From an uncultured Leptolyngbyaceae cyanobacterium (GTDB lineage Bacteria; Cyanobacteriota; Cyanobacteriia; Leptolyngbyales; Leptolyngbyaceae), in assembly GCA_938023035.1 (NCBI GenBank), contig CALIDI010000012.1, positions 62,001-126,000 of the forward strand: a DNA stretch of 64,000 bases. Reading direction: 5' to 3'. Within the stretch, counting starts at the first letter, position 1. The number at the start of each line of letters is the position of its first letter. Below, one piece after another: positions 8,991 to 17,155 of this stretch. The position numbers and the translations under genes are program-made. The notes under the pieces are model-generated. The model saw only the letters and a program-made list of their open reading frames with translations, ran no database searches and was not told the origin of the DNA.

Positions 8991-9646
8991 TTTTCTGACT
9001 GGGAGGAGTGCGAGCTTAGACTTAAGTTTGGTGCTAGCAGGTCGATTAGCAGGCTTGCTAGCTTTTTCATAGCTTTAAAGTTCATAGCTTTAAAGAGCCG
9101 TTGCTCTAGAAGGCATTTAGTAAAGTGTCCAGCGGTTAAAACCGCAGCTACGTTAGGTTCAAGTAATTTAAGTCCAAATAATTAAGTCCAAGTCTGTAGC
9201 AGCGGAGCTTAGCCCAACCGCAGTTTCTTGTAACCTGCGGAGGCAAGGTTTTATCTGTATCACTGCGCCTTGAGTCGTCTGGGCTACTGGGAGATAGACC
9301 TTTAAATAAAAATAAATAAAATAAAATATCTTTAGCCGTTAGATTTTATGGCATTGGCGGCTTTTTCCTTTGTGCCTGCGGATGGCGCAGAACTGTTGAC
9401 AGTGGCGATGATGCAAGCGCCCTGATGATGCATTACTCATTTAATTTACATCCTCATAATTTACATCCTCATTTAGTAGAGGGGGTGTATTCCCTCCCTT
9501 GGCAGGTAAAGCCACTGATTTAAGTCGGCGATCGCCGTTTTTCCAGAAAGGGTTGAGGTTGACTCCTCGGAGGACAACATCGGGGCAATTTTTTGGAGAT
9601 TTGCGCCGAACTCGTTACCATAGTAGGGTCTTAGGAGAACAGCCGC
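8991..9646. other. Non-coding stretch with a 14-bp palindrome and a short direct repeat
   Basis: No gene is supported here. A perfect inverted repeat GCGGTTAAAACCGC lies at 9132-9145, a motif that recurs in degenerate form near 53722. The phrase CATAGCTTTAAAG occurs twice in tandem near 9068-9096. An AT-rich run lies near 9300-9335. The last part, with TAGGAGAA before 9647, is the leader of ycf66. Confidence 0.6.
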
Positions 9647-10432
9647 ATGGTACAGATTGGATTCACTCAGCCGATTTTGGCTCAAGTCAATGCTTTCTTA
9701 AACTGGTCGCAGTTTTTGGGAGTTGGCTTGGCCGGTTCTGGAATCGCTCTTTATGCCTTACGATCCATGCGTCCCAAGGTTGCACGCGATCACGATATCT
9801 TTTTTGCAGCGGTGGCTCTGCTCTGCGGAGGTATTCTCTTTTTTCAAGGCTGGCGGCAAGACCCTATCCTTCAATTTGGGCAGTTTTTGCTGACGAGTTC
9901 AGCTATTTTCTTTGCAGTAGAGAGTATTCGACTACGGGGAATTGCGACTGAGCAGGCAAAACGCAATAACCCGATTGTGGATGAAGAGCGCCCGGTTAGT
10001 CGGGTTTATCGAGCCGATTTAGAAGAAATTTCTCCCTATGGCGATCGCCCAACCCGGCGGATTCGTGGCACTGGTGAGGGTCGCTCTAGCACTGAGGAGG
10101 CAGCAGTTCGGCCAACTCGGCGCTCGCCTCGACTAGAGGATCGCTCTGCCCCATCGGGTCGGCGGCGTTCTCGGCCTCCAGAGGAGGGGGCAGATTTTCC
10201 GCCAGAGCGAGACATAGATTTCCCAGAAGATCGACCCGCTCGTCGTACTACTAAGGCCTCAGGTCGTCCTGGAAGTGGGTCGCTTTCTGAGCGCTCGCCA
10301 CGACGAGGCAGACCACCCATGGATGCATCGGCATCTTCCCGTGATCGTGCATCCCGGAGAGAAGAGCCTTCTACTTCTGAATATGTTGATTATCGCCCGG
10401 TTGATGAGGATGAAAGCTGGGGCGATTATTAG
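9647..10432 (+). CDS. ycf66: Ycf66 family protein
   Basis: The first 100 residues carry the Ycf66 membrane domain: three helices (LNWSQFLGVGLAGSGIALYA, HDIFFAAVALLCGGILFF, LQFGQFLLTSSAIFFAVESI). The remaining 160 residues are a hydrophilic, disordered Arg/Pro/Ser/Glu-rich tail ending in acidic EYVDYRPVDEDESWGDY. Ycf66 is found in cyanobacteria and plastids and has no proven function. The TAGGAGAA ribosome site 9 bp upstream supports the ATG at 9647. The gene is monocistronic or leads into the two lipoprotein genes downstream (75 bp gap). Confidence 0.88.
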   Translation: MVQIGFTQPILAQVNAFLNWSQFLGVGLAGSGIALYALRSMRPKVARDHDIFFAAVALLCGGILFFQGWRQDPILQFGQFLLTSSAIFFAVESIRLRGIATEQAKRNNPIVDEERPVSRVYRADLEEISPYGDRPTRRIRGTGEGRSSTEEAAVRPTRRSPRLEDRSAPSGRRRSRPPEEGADFPPERDIDFPEDRPARRTTKASGRPGSGSLSERSPRRGRPPMDASASSRDRASRREEPSTSEYVDYRPVDEDESWGDY

Positions 10433-10506
10433 GCTGAAAGGGCACTGTCAAGCCGCGCTTTGGAGTATGTGCGCTCCTAATCGGCTGAAGACAAAACTCT
10501 GGTGGA

Positions 10507-11103
10507 GTGCCCAGACTGATTTTGGCTAGGGTAGGTGTGGTTAAGCCTGTTGGAAAAGCGGTGATCGGTCACCTAGTCAGCATTGTTTGCCTGGGCATTG
10601 GGTTGTTATCGGCTTGCTCTGAGTCTGACTTGCCTCTCTCCACGGAGCTAGAAAGTCGCTATAGTGACGAGCAACCTGCCCTGAGCGGAGATGGGCGTTA
10701 TCTTGCCTTCGTTTCTAACCGAGATGGAACTCGCTCTTTGCTACTTTATGACCTAGCGCGTCGGCAATTTGTGCCTCTGCCAAGGCTCAATCGCCGGGAT
10801 GCGATCGCTGAGTCACCTAGTCTGAGCTATAGCGGACGCTATATTGTTTATGTTGCAAGCGATCGCGGCCGTCCAGAAATTGAACTCTACGACCGCGCCA
10901 CTCAACAAATTGTGGTTCTGTCTTCTGGATATAGAGGTTGGGTCAGACACCCCAGCATTAGTCCAGATGGTCGTTATATTGCTTTTGAGACGGGTATTCG
11001 CGGCCAGTGGGATATTGCAGTAATCGATCGGGGCGCCAACATCGAGCTAGACCGGCCCAGCCGATTACGGGCAAACGCAACGCATGGAGCATCAGTCCCT
11101 TGA
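10507..11103 (+). CDS. PD40 (TolB-like beta-propeller repeat) lipoprotein
   Basis: A 198-residue exported protein starting at GTG. The signal peptide ends in the lipobox LLSAC, so it is probably a lipoprotein. The mature part has WD40-like PD40 blades typical of the TolB C-terminal propeller: LSGDGRYLAFVSNRDGTRSLLLYDLARRQ, LSYSGRYIVYVASDRGRPEIELYDR, ISPDGRYIAFETGIRGQWDIAVIDRG. Three blades are too few to close a propeller, so it may dimerise or pair with the next gene's product. Its stop codon overlaps the TTG start of the next, related gene. Confidence 0.75.
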   Translation: MPRLILARVGVVKPVGKAVIGHLVSIVCLGIGLLSACSESDLPLSTELESRYSDEQPALSGDGRYLAFVSNRDGTRSLLLYDLARRQFVPLPRLNRRDAIAESPSLSYSGRYIVYVASDRGRPEIELYDRATQQIVVLSSGYRGWVRHPSISPDGRYIAFETGIRGQWDIAVIDRGANIELDRPSRLRANATHGASVP

Positions 11104-11603
11104 ATCTACGCTGCTTGCTAGTGATGGGCATCACGCTGTTGGTAACCAGTTGTCGAGGAGGCGGACTGGTCAATTTTCCCTATGACCCTAATGGGCGTAG
11201 TCTCAATAGCCCCTTTGCGGATCTCACTCCCCGCGTTTCAGGACGTTACATTGCGTTTGTGTCTGATCGCCGCGGCAGTCAGGATATTTTTCTCTACGAC
11301 ATAAACGCTCGCATGCTCGTGGATTTACCTGGCTTAAATGCGATTGATCTGGTTGCCGCCACACCCTGCCTTTCAGAAAACGGCCAATACATCGCGTTTC
11401 ATGGGATTCGAGAGGGGCGATCAGGGATTTTTCTCTATGACCGTAATACCCGCCAACTCCGCAACCTAACCGAGAATATTAAGGCTGCTGTACGCAACCC
11501 TAGCATAACGGCTGACGGCAACACCATTGCCTTTGAATCAAGTGCCCGTGGACGATGGGATATTGTCTTGGTAGATCGAAGTGGGCAGAAAATCACGAGG
11601 TAA
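11100..11603 (+). CDS. Second PD40-repeat lipoprotein, coupled to the first
   Basis: A paralogue of the preceding gene. The best start is TTG 11100, which overlaps the upstream stop as TTGA and has a GGAG ribosome site 10 bp ahead; this gives about 167 residues (MNLRCLLVMGITLLVTSC). The hydrophobic leader ends in a lipobox LVTSC. Three PD40 blades follow: VSGRYIAFVSDRRGSQDIFLYD, LSENGQYIAFHGIREGRSGIFLYD and ITADGNTIAFESSARGRWDIVLVD. The overlap and the shared repeat type point to recent tandem duplication and joint translation. The two three-blade proteins could form one six-bladed propeller; that is inference. Confidence 0.75.
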   Translation: MNLRCLLVMGITLLVTSCRGGGLVNFPYDPNGRSLNSPFADLTPRVSGRYIAFVSDRRGSQDIFLYDINARMLVDLPGLNAIDLVAATPCLSENGQYIAFHGIREGRSGIFLYDRNTRQLRNLTENIKAAVRNPSITADGNTIAFESSARGRWDIVLVDRSGQKITR

Positions 11604-11620
11604 TCATACGACTCTAGGTT

Positions 11621-11686
11621 TTGGATTTGTGATTTTAGCTTATGGAGGCACCTCACAGCGCAAAGCATGCAAGCGGGTATCAACTT
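11621..11686 (+). repeat. Direct repeat, copy A (about 65 bp; partner at 11832-11895)
   Basis: The sequence GATTTGTGATTTTAGCTTAT...GCAAAGCATGCAAGCGGGTATC matches 11832-11895 with a few substitutions in the same orientation, about 210 bp apart. The whole interval 11604-12104 has no supported gene. The repeat could be a duplicated fragment of an older element. Confidence 0.7.
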
Positions 11687-11831
11687 CATCTCTGAGATAT
11701 AGCTGAGATGTAGCAGCTACAGGTAACTGATTGAGAACAGGGTGGAGGAGACTAAGCATAACCCCGGCTAGGAACCACCCCTCCACACCTGCAGACACCG
11801 AATGGCTCAACAACTGGGCGATCGCGACAGG

Positions 11832-11895
11832 CTTGATTTGCGATTTTAGCTGGTAGGAACCTCACGACGCAAAGCGTGCAAGCGGGTATCGGCTT
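11832..11895 (+). repeat. Direct repeat, copy B
   Basis: Partner of 11621-11686; it shares GATTTTAGCTGGTAGGAACC-type sequence and the CGCAAAGCGTGCAAGCGGGT core. No coding function is seen. The remaining sequence up to 12104 is the 3' side of the minus-strand DUF4079 gene. Confidence 0.7.
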
Positions 11896-12104
11896 TATTC
11901 TTGGGATAGCATTATGCCAGCTTACTAAGACACCTGGGCAAAAGCATGGGACAGAGTCCCGTTCTGACTTTTGTCCATATCACGGCTTACCCAGATTACA
12001 GAAGAACCCGCCTAAAGACACCCAGGACATCGAGGCATGGTTCCATATTCTCCGTGCCTTCGGGGTAAAGCTTTAAGATGTCTCTCTGGTTGAATTTACG
12101 CTCC

Positions 12105-12587
12105 TTAGAGCCGATTAATCACGTTTTGGACAATTTTCATGCCGGTAACAGCTTGCCAACCAAACAATCCCAAAATGGTCACATTCAAGGCAATGTGGGT
12201 GTAGCGGGCCCAGTCAACCCCCTTTTGCATCAGGGGAGAAAGGGAGGCCGAAACTGCAATTAAAGCCGTCATGCTTAACCCAGCTAACAAATGAGGACTG
12301 ACAAACAACTTACTGCTGTTAACGTAAGTGACAGCCATGGCCCCAATCGAACCCAGCACCATCAGGGCCAAAATCAGGGAGCCAATTTGATAATGGCGCT
12401 GGTTATACTTCCCCTGAATTAAGGCTTTTTTCTCTTCTCCTTCAGCAGAACGAATCTTGCGCACCTTCATTCCCAGATAGAGCGCATAAATCGTCAGACC
12501 CAGCAAAACCCACATCAAAATCGGGTGCAGAAACTGGCTATAGACTTTAACAGTGTTCAGAACAGAATTACTCATAGGATCGGTCAA
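12105..12587 (-). CDS. DUF4079 domain membrane protein
   Basis: A 160-residue protein with four predicted membrane helices (about 19-38, 70-88, 96-114 and 130-150). The loop after helix 1 is strongly charged (MKVRKIRSAEGEEKKALIQGKYNQRHYQIG), as in the cyanobacterial and plastid DUF4079 family. Histidines in QFLHPILMW, HYQIG, SPHLLAG and YTHIALN resemble heme-ligand placement in cytochrome b561-like bundles, but this is only suggestive. Two possible starts (Met1 or Met5, MSNSVLN) cannot be separated. Function unknown. Confidence 0.78.
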   Translation of the reverse strand: MTDPMSNSVLNTVKVYSQFLHPILMWVLLGLTIYALYLGMKVRKIRSAEGEEKKALIQGKYNQRHYQIGSLILALMVLGSIGAMAVTYVNSSKLFVSPHLLAGLSMTALIAVSASLSPLMQKGVDWARYTHIALNVTILGLFGWQAVTGMKIVQNVINRL

Positions 12588-12714
12588 GGCGGTTAGAAAA
12601 CTTAATAAAAAGTATAGCTTTGCTCAGAACACTTAGAACAGCACTGACGCCTCAAACAAAGGACGAAAGCTGAATCCTTGAGAAGTGTCCGAGAGTTGGG
12701 GACAGCAACTTTCC

Positions 12715-14418
12715 TTAAAAACCAGCGACAGCCCCTTCTCCACGCGGGTCTGCCGCGCCCTGGAGCCAACCATCGGGCGATCGCACAATGATATTGCCAT
12801 TCCCCCAACTGTTGCTTTCTTCAATCTGGTGGCCCCGTTGCCGTAAATTCTCCAGGGTTAACGAATCAAAGCCAAACTGCTCTACCCTTACCTGGTCGGG
12901 TAACCATTGATGGTGCAGACGGGGTGCAGCGATCGCTTGGCGTGCATCCATGTCATAGACCAACACATTCAGCACAACCTGTAACACTGTTGTAATAATC
13001 GTGCTGCCACCCGGCGATCCGGTTACCAGCCGTAGTTTGCCCTGTTCAGTGGCAATCGTCGGAGTCATGCTCGAAAGGGGCGTTTTGCCGGGGGCGATCG
13101 CATTCGCCTGATTCCCCACCAAACCAAAGGCATTGGGAACCCCCGGAGCGATAGCAAAATCATCCATCTCGTTATTCAGCACAATGCCTGTGCCAGGAAC
13201 CACGACCCCCGCCCCAAAACCAAGATTCACCGTAAAGGTCAAGCTAACCGCATTGCCCTGTTGATCGACCACACTTAGATGGCTGGTATCATTTGATTCG
13301 CGATTGAGCTGCCACAATCGATCCGGGTTGCCGGGGCGGCGCTGATTCGAAGGTGTTGCCACCTTAGGATTGATATCCTGCCGTCGCTGCTGAGCATAGG
13401 CCGGACTAATCAGGGCTGCCACAGGTACCGCGACAAAATCTGGATCTCCTAGATACTCAGCCCGATCAGCGTAGGCGATCCGCATCCCCTCAATCATGCG
13501 ATGGAGCACATCCGGATGGTGCCACCCCAAGCGTTTGAAATCGGTTTCAGCCAGTAGATTCAACATTTGTAAAAGGTGCACCCCACCCGAAGAGGGCGGC
13601 GGCATTGAGCACACTGTGACCTGCTGAAAGGTACCACAGACTGGCTCTCGCCAAATCGGTCGATACTGCTCTAGATCTGTGAGGGTAACTAGCCCCCCCT
13701 GTTGCGCCATCGTGCGAGCAATGGCCCTGGCAATGGTTCCTGTATAGAAACTTTTAGGATTGTTGCCAATTTGGTGAAGCGTGTGGGCTAGGTCTCTTTG
13801 TACCAGGCGATCGCCCACCTCTAGCCCCTGCTGGCCATCACGGCTAAAAATGTCACGAGCCGCCGCATCCTGCAAAATGGGGCTACGCTGAATCGCCTGA
13901 GCCAACCGCCAACTCACCGGAAACCCCTCTGCTGCGAGTTTTGCTGCTGGCTCGACAACTTGCCTCCAGGGCAGCGCCCCATACCGACGCTGGACCTCAT
14001 ACAACCCGGCCACTGTGCCGGGAGTCGCAACCGCGCGATAGCCAACGGTACTGGCACGAGGAAGCACTTTGCCAGTCTGATCTAGATACATTTGAGGATC
14101 AGCCGCCAGGGGTGCCCGCTCGCGAAAATCAAGGGCTTTGATCGTATTGGTTTTTCCCTCATAGAATAGAAGAAATCCACCACCGCCAATACCTGCCGAA
14201 AAGGGTTCCACGACAGAAATCGCTAGCGTGGTTGCAACGGCTGCATCGACAGCATTCCCCCCTTGCTTGAGGGTCTCAACCCCTATCTGGCTCGCTAGAG
14301 GATGGGCCGAGGCCACCATGCCACTGCGACCCCGATCGCTGTAGGGAAATGCCTCTGCCCCCTGTGCCAGGGGTAACACCACGATGCAGGTAAAGAAGCT
14401 TAGTAAAATGCGCACCAT
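12715..14418 (-). CDS. ggt: Gamma-glutamyltransferase (glutathione hydrolase)
   Basis: A periplasmic N-terminal nucleophile hydrolase that removes the gamma-glutamyl group of glutathione. It is made as a precursor that cleaves itself before the catalytic Thr, here in SNDTSHLSVVDQQGNAVSLT. Other motifs are VDAAVATTLAISVVEPFSAGIGGGGF and LSSMTPTIATEQGKLRLVTGSPGGSTIITT, which hold the oxyanion and substrate-binding residues. The start is placed at ATG 14418 (MVRILLSFF), which begins a normal signal peptide; an upstream Met at 14469 would add 17 residues ahead of it. It is convergent with nothing and probably monocistronic. Confidence 0.94.
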   Translation of the reverse strand: MVRILLSFFTCIVVLPLAQGAEAFPYSDRGRSGMVASAHPLASQIGVETLKQGGNAVDAAVATTLAISVVEPFSAGIGGGGFLLFYEGKTNTIKALDFRERAPLAADPQMYLDQTGKVLPRASTVGYRAVATPGTVAGLYEVQRRYGALPWRQVVEPAAKLAAEGFPVSWRLAQAIQRSPILQDAAARDIFSRDGQQGLEVGDRLVQRDLAHTLHQIGNNPKSFYTGTIARAIARTMAQQGGLVTLTDLEQYRPIWREPVCGTFQQVTVCSMPPPSSGGVHLLQMLNLLAETDFKRLGWHHPDVLHRMIEGMRIAYADRAEYLGDPDFVAVPVAALISPAYAQQRRQDINPKVATPSNQRRPGNPDRLWQLNRESNDTSHLSVVDQQGNAVSLTFTVNLGFGAGVVVPGTGIVLNNEMDDFAIAPGVPNAFGLVGNQANAIAPGKTPLSSMTPTIATEQGKLRLVTGSPGGSTIITTVLQVVLNVLVYDMDARQAIAAPRLHHQWLPDQVRVEQFGFDSLTLENLRQRGHQIEESNSWGNGNIIVRSPDGWLQGAADPRGEGAVAGF

Positions 14419-14469
14419 TGCCAACTCATGTCTAACCGCTTTCCGATTGTAAGCAGGAATGATCCACAT

Positions 14470-14791
14470 CGCTTTGCTCAGAAGGCTTCAGGGCAAAACC
14501 TAGTACTGAACCACCACGGCTGACCAGGCATTCTAACTTGCCGTTGCCATATTTCTTAGGGCAATGAGATAGGAAGTCCTAACTATAAGAAGTCCTAGTT
14601 AACTGTAAGAAGAGAAGAGGGGGCAACGCCCCCTAACCTTCCAATGGACTCACCAACCAGGCGATCGCTCGATTGGTCGCATGCTTTGTTTGAATCGGCA
14701 CAAGCTTAATTTTTTTCTTCAGGGTTAGGCCATCACCCAGGAGAAACAGGAGAATAGAGTTAAGAGACGAGTCTCAACGGAAGGTGGAGTT
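14470..14791. other. Intergenic region with a G/C hairpin
   Basis: No gene. A perfect stem-loop AGGGGGC-AAC-GCCCCCT lies at 14618-14634, without a following T run, so it is not a standard terminator. Similar GGGGGCAACGCCCC-type sequence is a common cyanobacterial intergenic motif. TAAGAAGTCCTA is repeated near 14576-14595. Sequence near 14503-14555 resembles 34200-34255 and looks like a decayed interspersed repeat. The tail is the leader of the SH3 gene. Confidence 0.55.
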
Positions 14792-15565
14792 ATGTCAAAT
14801 CAACGATCTGGCGCACTCATCACAGGGGCGATCGCCGTAGCGGCAGCAGGGGGGATTACCTACGCCCTAGTGCAACCCGCGGCTCCACCCACCCATGCGC
14901 CAGCCAGTCCAGTCCCAGTCGAAACCGTGACGCCGACAACAAGCAGCACAGCAGCTCCAATCAAGCCTGGAGAACCATCACAGCCAGTCCCCCCAGAAGC
15001 ACCGACTCGCCCACCCACGGCTCAAAAGCAAGCGGCGATTCGCCAGATCGAACGTTGTCAAGTCACAATGGCACGGGTTAATGATCCTAGTTCTCCCTTA
15101 AACGTGCGCTCTGCACCAACAACGACGGGTAGTGATGTTGTTGGTAGCCTAGAGAATGGTACCTTTATGACCGTCGATAGCGAAAAAGACGGCTGGCTCA
15201 AAATCTCTCAGCCAATGCAGGGTTGGGTCGCCGGCAATCGCACGGATAAAGGCTGCAATGAGAAACGGGAAAGGGTACAGTTTGGCACTGGGCAAACCTC
15301 AATTGAGATTGGCGATCGCTTCATTGGTTCAGGGGTTCATCATTATCAATTTACCGCCAGCAAAGGGCAACAACTCTCCCTGATCCGCACTAATGGTCCA
15401 TTTCCAACGCTTTACGCACCCGACGGCAAGCCTTTGGTCATTGGCGTAGAAGATGAAAACCGCACCCAATGGTCAGGGGTGCTTCCGGCAACCGGCAATT
15501 ACACGGTTGAACTAGATTCAAACTACCGAGGCTACGATTATCGCTTCCAGGTAGAGATTCAATAA
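14792..15565 (+). CDS. Membrane-anchored SH3-like domain protein
   Basis: A 257-residue protein: a short N-terminal hydrophobic segment (ALITGAIAVAAAGGITYALV), a Pro/Thr/Ala-rich linker to about residue 80, a bacterial SH3b domain (about 88-150: LNVRSAPTTTGSDVVGSLENGTFMTVDSEKDGWLKI) and a C-terminal beta-rich domain (about 165-257) resembling inhibitor or carbohydrate-binding folds. SH3b domains often bind peptidoglycan, so a cell-envelope role is likely but unproven. An AAGGTGGAG ribosome site precedes the ATG. It is convergent with the last gene of the far-red cluster, psaJ2, about 225 bp away. Confidence 0.75.
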   Translation: MSNQRSGALITGAIAVAAAGGITYALVQPAAPPTHAPASPVPVETVTPTTSSTAAPIKPGEPSQPVPPEAPTRPPTAQKQAAIRQIERCQVTMARVNDPSSPLNVRSAPTTTGSDVVGSLENGTFMTVDSEKDGWLKISQPMQGWVAGNRTDKGCNEKRERVQFGTGQTSIEIGDRFIGSGVHHYQFTASKGQQLSLIRTNGPFPTLYAPDGKPLVIGVEDENRTQWSGVLPATGNYTVELDSNYRGYDYRFQVEIQ

Positions 15566-15789
15566 ACCACTTCAAGAATTGCGCCCGCAGCACTCTACCA
15601 TCTGGCAGCCCAAGCTGCGGGTGCTCTCCATACCGCTTACTGTAATCACAGTACGAACGATGGTTGGGAGCGGCACGGGGAAAGCAATCCCTGGATTGAG
15701 GGAAACCCACCAGCCCCCTTTTTGTTTCAAACGTTGTGATGCGACTAGAAAAACAGTGGCTGCATTGACAAAAGATCTGGATCGGCAAC

Positions 15790-15930
15790 TTACAGAGTCG
15801 GCTTGAAGTAGGTGCCGTATTGTAAACCTGGGAAAAAGAAGTTTAGCTCAATCAGAACAACCGAAACAAGCACCAGTGTCATAATGGCGACAATCGGTGC
15901 ACTCGTTAGATACTTTAAGAAGTATTTCAT
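15790..15930 (-). CDS. psaJ2: Photosystem I subunit PsaJ, far-red paralogue
   Basis: A 46-residue single-helix protein beginning MKYFLKYLTSAPIVAIMTLV and continuing IELNFFFPGLQYG. The MKYFLKYL.TAP opening and the IE.N.FFP motif are diagnostic for PsaJ, which sits beside PsaF at the photosystem I periphery and helps bind chlorophylls. It follows psaF2, which is the normal psaFJ gene order. It is the last gene of the far-red cluster in the direction of transcription. The gene is short and easily missed. Confidence 0.93.
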   Translation of the reverse strand: MKYFLKYLTSAPIVAIMTLVLVSVVLIELNFFFPGLQYGTYFKPTL

Positions 15931-16035
15931 TAATAGTCTCCAAGCTTTTACAAGGTTGAGTCTTCAAGATCAATCTTCGAGATAAATTATTGTGTTCTTT
16001 TTGTTTTTTTGGAATTGACCACTGCAATATCAGAC

Positions 16036-16518
16036 TCATCGTGGCGAAACATAGATTTCTCGATCTTTGGCGGCTAATTGTCCGCTCGTTAACTCCACAA
16101 AGAACAAAGCCGGCCAGATTAAACCCTTGATGAGGGATTGAATTGCCATGGGAAAGTTAATAAATATTTCATTTTCCTCTGGTTTTTTCGATTTTCCAGA
16201 GGCCTGCAAATAGGCTCGACTACTCCAGCCAATTAAGCCAGCGATATATAGAAATAAGCCAAAGGGAATGGCAATATCAACAGCACGATCAAGACTCAGT
16301 GGTAAATGGGGCAGTCCATCATCTCCACACATCAAATATTCAGAATAAGCTTTGTAGGGTTGGTTGAAATAGTAACTATCTGGTGCGCTTGCCTGGCGTT
16401 CTAGAAATGCTTGAGAGTCTTTACAGGGCACAAGATTGCTACTGTGCACCGGGGCGGGTGAGAGTAGACTCAATAAGAGGGCAATCGCAAAAACTAAAAT
16501 GAAAAGTTTCTTGTTCAT
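16036..16518 (-). CDS. psaF2: Photosystem I subunit III PsaF, far-red paralogue
   Basis: A 160-residue lumenal/membrane subunit of photosystem I. Residues 1-26 form a signal peptide (FILVFAIALLLSLLSPAPVHS). The mature protein starts with the lumenal part containing NLVPCKDSQAF, where the Cys pairs with the one in YLMCGDDGLPHL, then the membrane helix IPFGLFLYIAGLIGWSSRAYL. Its place between psbH2 and psaJ2 in the cluster marks it as the far-red-induced copy; a constitutive psaFJ should exist elsewhere. Upstream, AAATCTTCTATCC is tandemly repeated near 16554-16580. Confidence 0.93.
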   Translation of the reverse strand: MNKKLFILVFAIALLLSLLSPAPVHSSNLVPCKDSQAFLERQASAPDSYYFNQPYKAYSEYLMCGDDGLPHLPLSLDRAVDIAIPFGLFLYIAGLIGWSSRAYLQASGKSKKPEENEIFINFPMAIQSLIKGLIWPALFFVELTSGQLAAKDREIYVSPR

Positions 16519-16594
16519 GTCTTGCTATTCCGGTTGATTCAACTATTGCGAAAAATCTTCTATCCAAAATCTTCTATCCATAGAAACTATTGAT

Positions 16595-16966
16595 TCATTC
16601 TTTATCTTTTGGGTAGCTTGTGATGCCATATAAGATAAACCCGACACAAACTAATGTGAATGTCAATAATCCCAAAAAGATGCTCAATCCAGTTGAGGCA
16701 AACTCTCCTTCACCGTAAGTTACAGTTTCAGTAGGCTTTACATAATTACTCAAAACTGACCAATCGATATCGATTCCCTCTAGTAGAATTGAGGCATTAT
16801 AGAGTTGCAAAATGATAACTAAAAACAAGAAAAACAACAGCATTAATATTGCCATTAGTGGAGTGGTTCCCCATCCAGGGGCTACTTTTCCTGCTTCTGA
16901 ATTAATCTGCCTCAGTATGTACTGAATCGGTGCAACCCGTTTGGGGGGATATTTGATTTTTTCCAT
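16595..16966 (-). CDS. psbH2: Photosystem II subunit PsbH, far-red paralogue with an extra C-terminal helix
   Basis: Residues 1-73 are a PsbH homologue: a basic N-terminus, then [20 protein letters not shown], the membrane helix, and [15 protein letters not shown], matching the canonical end LLLE..D.DW. Normal PsbH stops near residue 65-67. This protein continues for about 50 residues through a linker ([14 protein letters not shown]) into a second hydrophobic helix (about 93-113) and ends YPKDKE. I do not recognise the added helix. PsbH stabilises the CP47/QB side of photosystem II, and psbB2 (CP47) is the gene just upstream. Confidence 0.88.
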   Translation of the reverse strand: MEKIKYPPKRVAPIQYILRQINSEAGKVAPGWGTTPLMAILMLLFFLFLVIILQLYNASILLEGIDIDWSVLSNYVKPTETVTYGEGEFASTGLSIFLGLLTFTLVCVGFILYGITSYPKDKE

Positions 16967-17155
16967 GAGTGTTCTGTTGATGTACTGTAAAACGAATGTC
17001 GAGGTATGGCGATCGCCAAATTACTGAGTCTACTTGAGGTGGGGGGCTGGGGGCACTGCCCCAGCTAAAGGGCTCACCCCTACACCCCGTCCTCACTCAG
17101 GTGGCTATGGCGATCAGATTGTTTTAGTCATGGTCTAGACCGATGGCTGATGCAA
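16967..17155. other. psbB2-psbH2 intergenic region with GC-rich stem-loop
   Basis: A stem-loop CTGGGG...CCCCAG lies at 17047-17064. There is no T run after it, so it is more likely an mRNA-processing or repeat structure than a terminator. No coding frame is supported. The GC-rich character contrasts with the AT-rich psbH2 and psaF2 genes on its left. Confidence 0.5.

Noticed and set aside
8700-9085. Minus-strand frames opposite psbX and MITE copy 2
   Set aside because: The plus strand encodes a perfect PsbX, and the rest is the repeat; no protein signature.
11007-11100. ATG start at 11007 for the second PD40 gene
   Set aside because: It would overlap the first gene by 97 bp and hide the lipoprotein signal; TTG 11100 has a ribosome site and stop overlap.
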